This document shows positions 62,331 to 64,000 of a stretch of 64,000 nucleotides of DNA, piece after piece. The first letter of the stretch is position 1. Every line of letters begins with the position of its first letter. Location of the stretch: contig NC_092580.1 in the NCBI RefSeq assembly GCF_037975245.1, forward strand, positions 201,001 through 265,000. Reading direction: 5' to 3'. The notes below the pieces were generated by a model, which did not search any database, was not told the DNA's origin, and was given only the letters and a program-made list of their open reading frames with translations. Source of the stretch: Apostichopus japonicus (Eukaryota; Echinodermata; Holothuroidea; Aspidochirotida; Stichopodidae). The position numbers and the translations under genes are program-made.

Positions 62331-62970
62331 TAGCTCATACCAGCATGCTGGTGTGAGCTATTGTTACAGTGCGGCGTCTATCACTCTATCCGTCAACAAT
62401 TGGTAAAACCGCTCCCACTCGCACAACGTTTGATGGAATTTCATGAAAATTGGACACAAGGACCATTGGGTATAGGGCCATCAGAGATGGTCCAAAATAT
62501 GGGGTCAAAGGTCACCTGTGGGCCGTAATGGGCCATTTTGTGGAAATACACAAAACGCTTCTTCTCCTACAGATTCCATGGTACAATGTTGAGGGTTTGT
62601 CACGATAGTACTATGGAAGTTTTACCTTCAGGGTGTTCATGAATTTCAGATCAAAGATCAACTAGGGGTCTTTTGTGTCCCGGGCCCTGGCCCAATATTT
62701 TCAAATTGCTCCTGTTCGTACAGTGTATGGCCAGTGATAGTGAAACTTGGTCACAACGTTCCTCGGGATAGGAGTTACGAGGAGTGTTTGGAAAATTGAG
62801 GTCAAATGTCATTTAGGGGGTCATCTGGGGTCATTCTTTGTAATATTTTCAAATATCTCAATCTCCTCAAGATTTTGATGGATCATATTCAAAGTTGAAC
62901 TGATGATTGTTGGATTGTGTATGAATAAGGTGATGCCTAATAATTTTTGGTCAAAAGTTAATTAATTACA
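62331..62970. repeat. Dispersed-type repeat led by a 30-bp palindrome
   Basis: Begins with a near-perfect palindrome (62,331-62,360; TAGCTCATACCAGCA and TGCTGGTGTGAGCTA, one mismatched pair). Then come four loosely similar blocks of about 120-150 bp, each with a segment like CTCC...GATGGAA, a TGAAAATTGG-like segment and GGTCAAAGGTCA-like words. I know this type of sequence as a common dispersed repeat of marine invertebrates, but only one copy is in the window. GGGTCAAAGGTCA at 62,502-62,514 is a DR1 nuclear-receptor-type site. Confidence 0.55.
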
Positions 62971-63007
62971 ATTAATCCCCATTGTTTAAAAAAATCTGAG
63001 CCTTCAC

Positions 63008-63192
63008 CTTTTGCCAAAGCTCCTTTAATTTGTCTCCCAGTATCTGCAGTGTTTGTTTACATTTGTGGTTAAGCTCTGCAGAGGCTGTTAGTGGAATTAA
63101 AGCAGGACTGGGAGTTGTTATTAACTGTTGAACTGTAAGCGTGAGAGCCCTACAGCCAATCAGCACTTGCCGATTCTTAGAAGTCTTTGAGC
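63008..63192 (-). CDS. Possible host exon, unknown protein
   Basis: On the minus strand a pyrimidine-containing stretch ending CTACATACCTCAG is followed by 185 nt of open, non-repetitive sequence and a donor-like CAAAAG/GTGAAG. The encoded segment reads SKTSKNRQVLIGCRALTLTV then QQLITTPSPALIPLTASAEL and NHKCKQTLQILGDKLKELWQ. Its helical, heptad-like composition looks like a real protein and not translated repeat. I do not recognise it. If the donor is not used the frame runs on to a stop at about 62,972. No neighbouring exon was identified. Confidence 0.35.
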
Positions 63193-63235
63193 CTGAGGTA
63201 TGTAGGCAGCTATGGCGGGCCATCAGTCTCAAATC

Positions 63236-64000
63236 ATTGGAGATCGACTTATACCGATTTAAATCGACATATACCAGTTTCCTTCGACATATACCAGTTT
63301 CCTTCGACTTATACCAGTTTCATTCTACATATCATCGATTTAAATCGACATATACCAGCTTCATTCCACATATCATCGATTTAAATCGACATATACCAGT
63401 TTCATTCTACATATCATCGATTTATTTTACTTATCATCGATTTAAATCGATGATAAGTAAAATAAATCGATGATATGTCGATAGTAACTGGTATATGTCG
63501 ATTTAAATCGATGATATGTGGAATGAAACTGGTATATGTCAATTTAAATCGACACATCATCGATTTATTCTACATATCATCGATTTATTTTACTTATCAT
63601 CGATTTAAATCGATGATAAGTAAAATAAATCGATGATATGTCGAAGGAAACTGGTATATGTCGATTTAAATCGATGATATGTAGAATGAAACTGGTATAT
63701 GTCAATTTAAATCGACATATCATCGATTTATTCTACATATCATCGATTTATTTTACTTCTCATCGATTTAAATCGATGATATGTAAAATAAATCGATGAT
63801 ATGTCCATTTAAATCGACATCTACCAGTTTAAATCGATGATATGTCGAATTAAATCGGTAGAAGTCAATTTCCGTGGACTTATACCAGTTTCTAGCGTCT
63901 CAAATTGACATATACCTATTTAAATCGACATATCATCGATTTAGCTCATTAACATATTCCAAATTAAATCGATGATAAGTAAAATAAATCGATGATATGT
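63236..64000. repeat. Palindromic satellite-like repeat built on ATCGATTTAAATCGAT
   Basis: Short words (ACATATCATCGATTTA, ATATACCAGTTTC, CATTCTACATATC) recur in both orientations around self-complementary cores. Core centres lie at 63,443/63,444, 63,606/63,607 and 63,769/63,770, two spacings of exactly 163 bp. The first core extends to a perfect 70-bp palindrome (63,409-63,478), with imperfect inverted symmetry going on for well over 100 bp on each side. The repeat runs off the right edge. It has no coding capacity. It could fold into long hairpins or cruciforms, and could be a foldback-type element or a palindromic satellite. Confidence 0.85.

Noticed and set aside
63141-63473. 110-codon frame rich in FKSTYTSF repeats
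   Set aside because: It is translation of the palindromic repeat.

Overview
The window looks like eukaryotic, animal-type, repeat-dominated DNA. There are no bacterial-style operons, but there are target-site duplications of DNA transposons, a Penelope-like retroelement, a non-LTR reverse transcriptase fragment, long (TA)n tracts and a very large tandem satellite. The mix of element types resembles marine invertebrate genomes (echinoderm, hemichordate, cephalochordate or cnidarian); the species cannot be fixed from the sequence alone. I see no complete ordinary host gene.

Left part (1-36,645): one uninterrupted head-to-tail array of a 155-157 bp unit, about 235 copies estimated from length, running off the left edge. 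Half of each unit is tRNA-like: an A-box-like and a B-box-like Pol III promoter motif stand 52 bp apart, start to start, with T4 runs nearby. The other half is an unrecognised tail of about 75 bp. Two main unit types (about 156 bp and about 157 bp) form regional blocks. Blocks of 3, 4, 5, 11, 14 and 16 units are duplicated as higher-order repeats. The long open frames seen on both strands are a by-product of the 156 = 3 x 52 period and are not genes.

Middle part (36,646-55,860): a graveyard of nested transposons. A dispersed family with GGTGGCATACTCC-type ends occurs at least five times and travels with pieces of a possible Mutator-like transposase gene on the minus strand. A 5'-truncated non-LTR reverse transcriptase sits inside one copy. 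Three non-autonomous hAT-type elements can be delimited to the base by 8-bp target duplications (43,617-44,558; 48,458-49,948; 53,876-54,793). The second lies inside a 3.9 kb element with perfect 28-bp inverted ends and TA target sites (47,637-51,567). A fragment of a zinc-binding His-Me finger (HNH-type) endonuclease lies at 44,748-45,026.

Right part (55,861-64,000): a degenerate Penelope-like element on the minus strand, with reverse transcriptase motifs A and C plus a C-terminal GIY-YIG-type nuclease. It is followed head-to-tail by an internally deleted copy. Each is preceded by a 42-nt hammerhead-ribozyme-like motif, and all are separated by (TA)n tracts. Then come a 369-bp hAT-type MITE, a dispersed repeat with a 30-bp palindrome, one possible host exon on the minus strand, and a strongly palindromic repeat built on ATCGATTTAAATCGAT cores at an exact 163-bp spacing that runs off the right edge.
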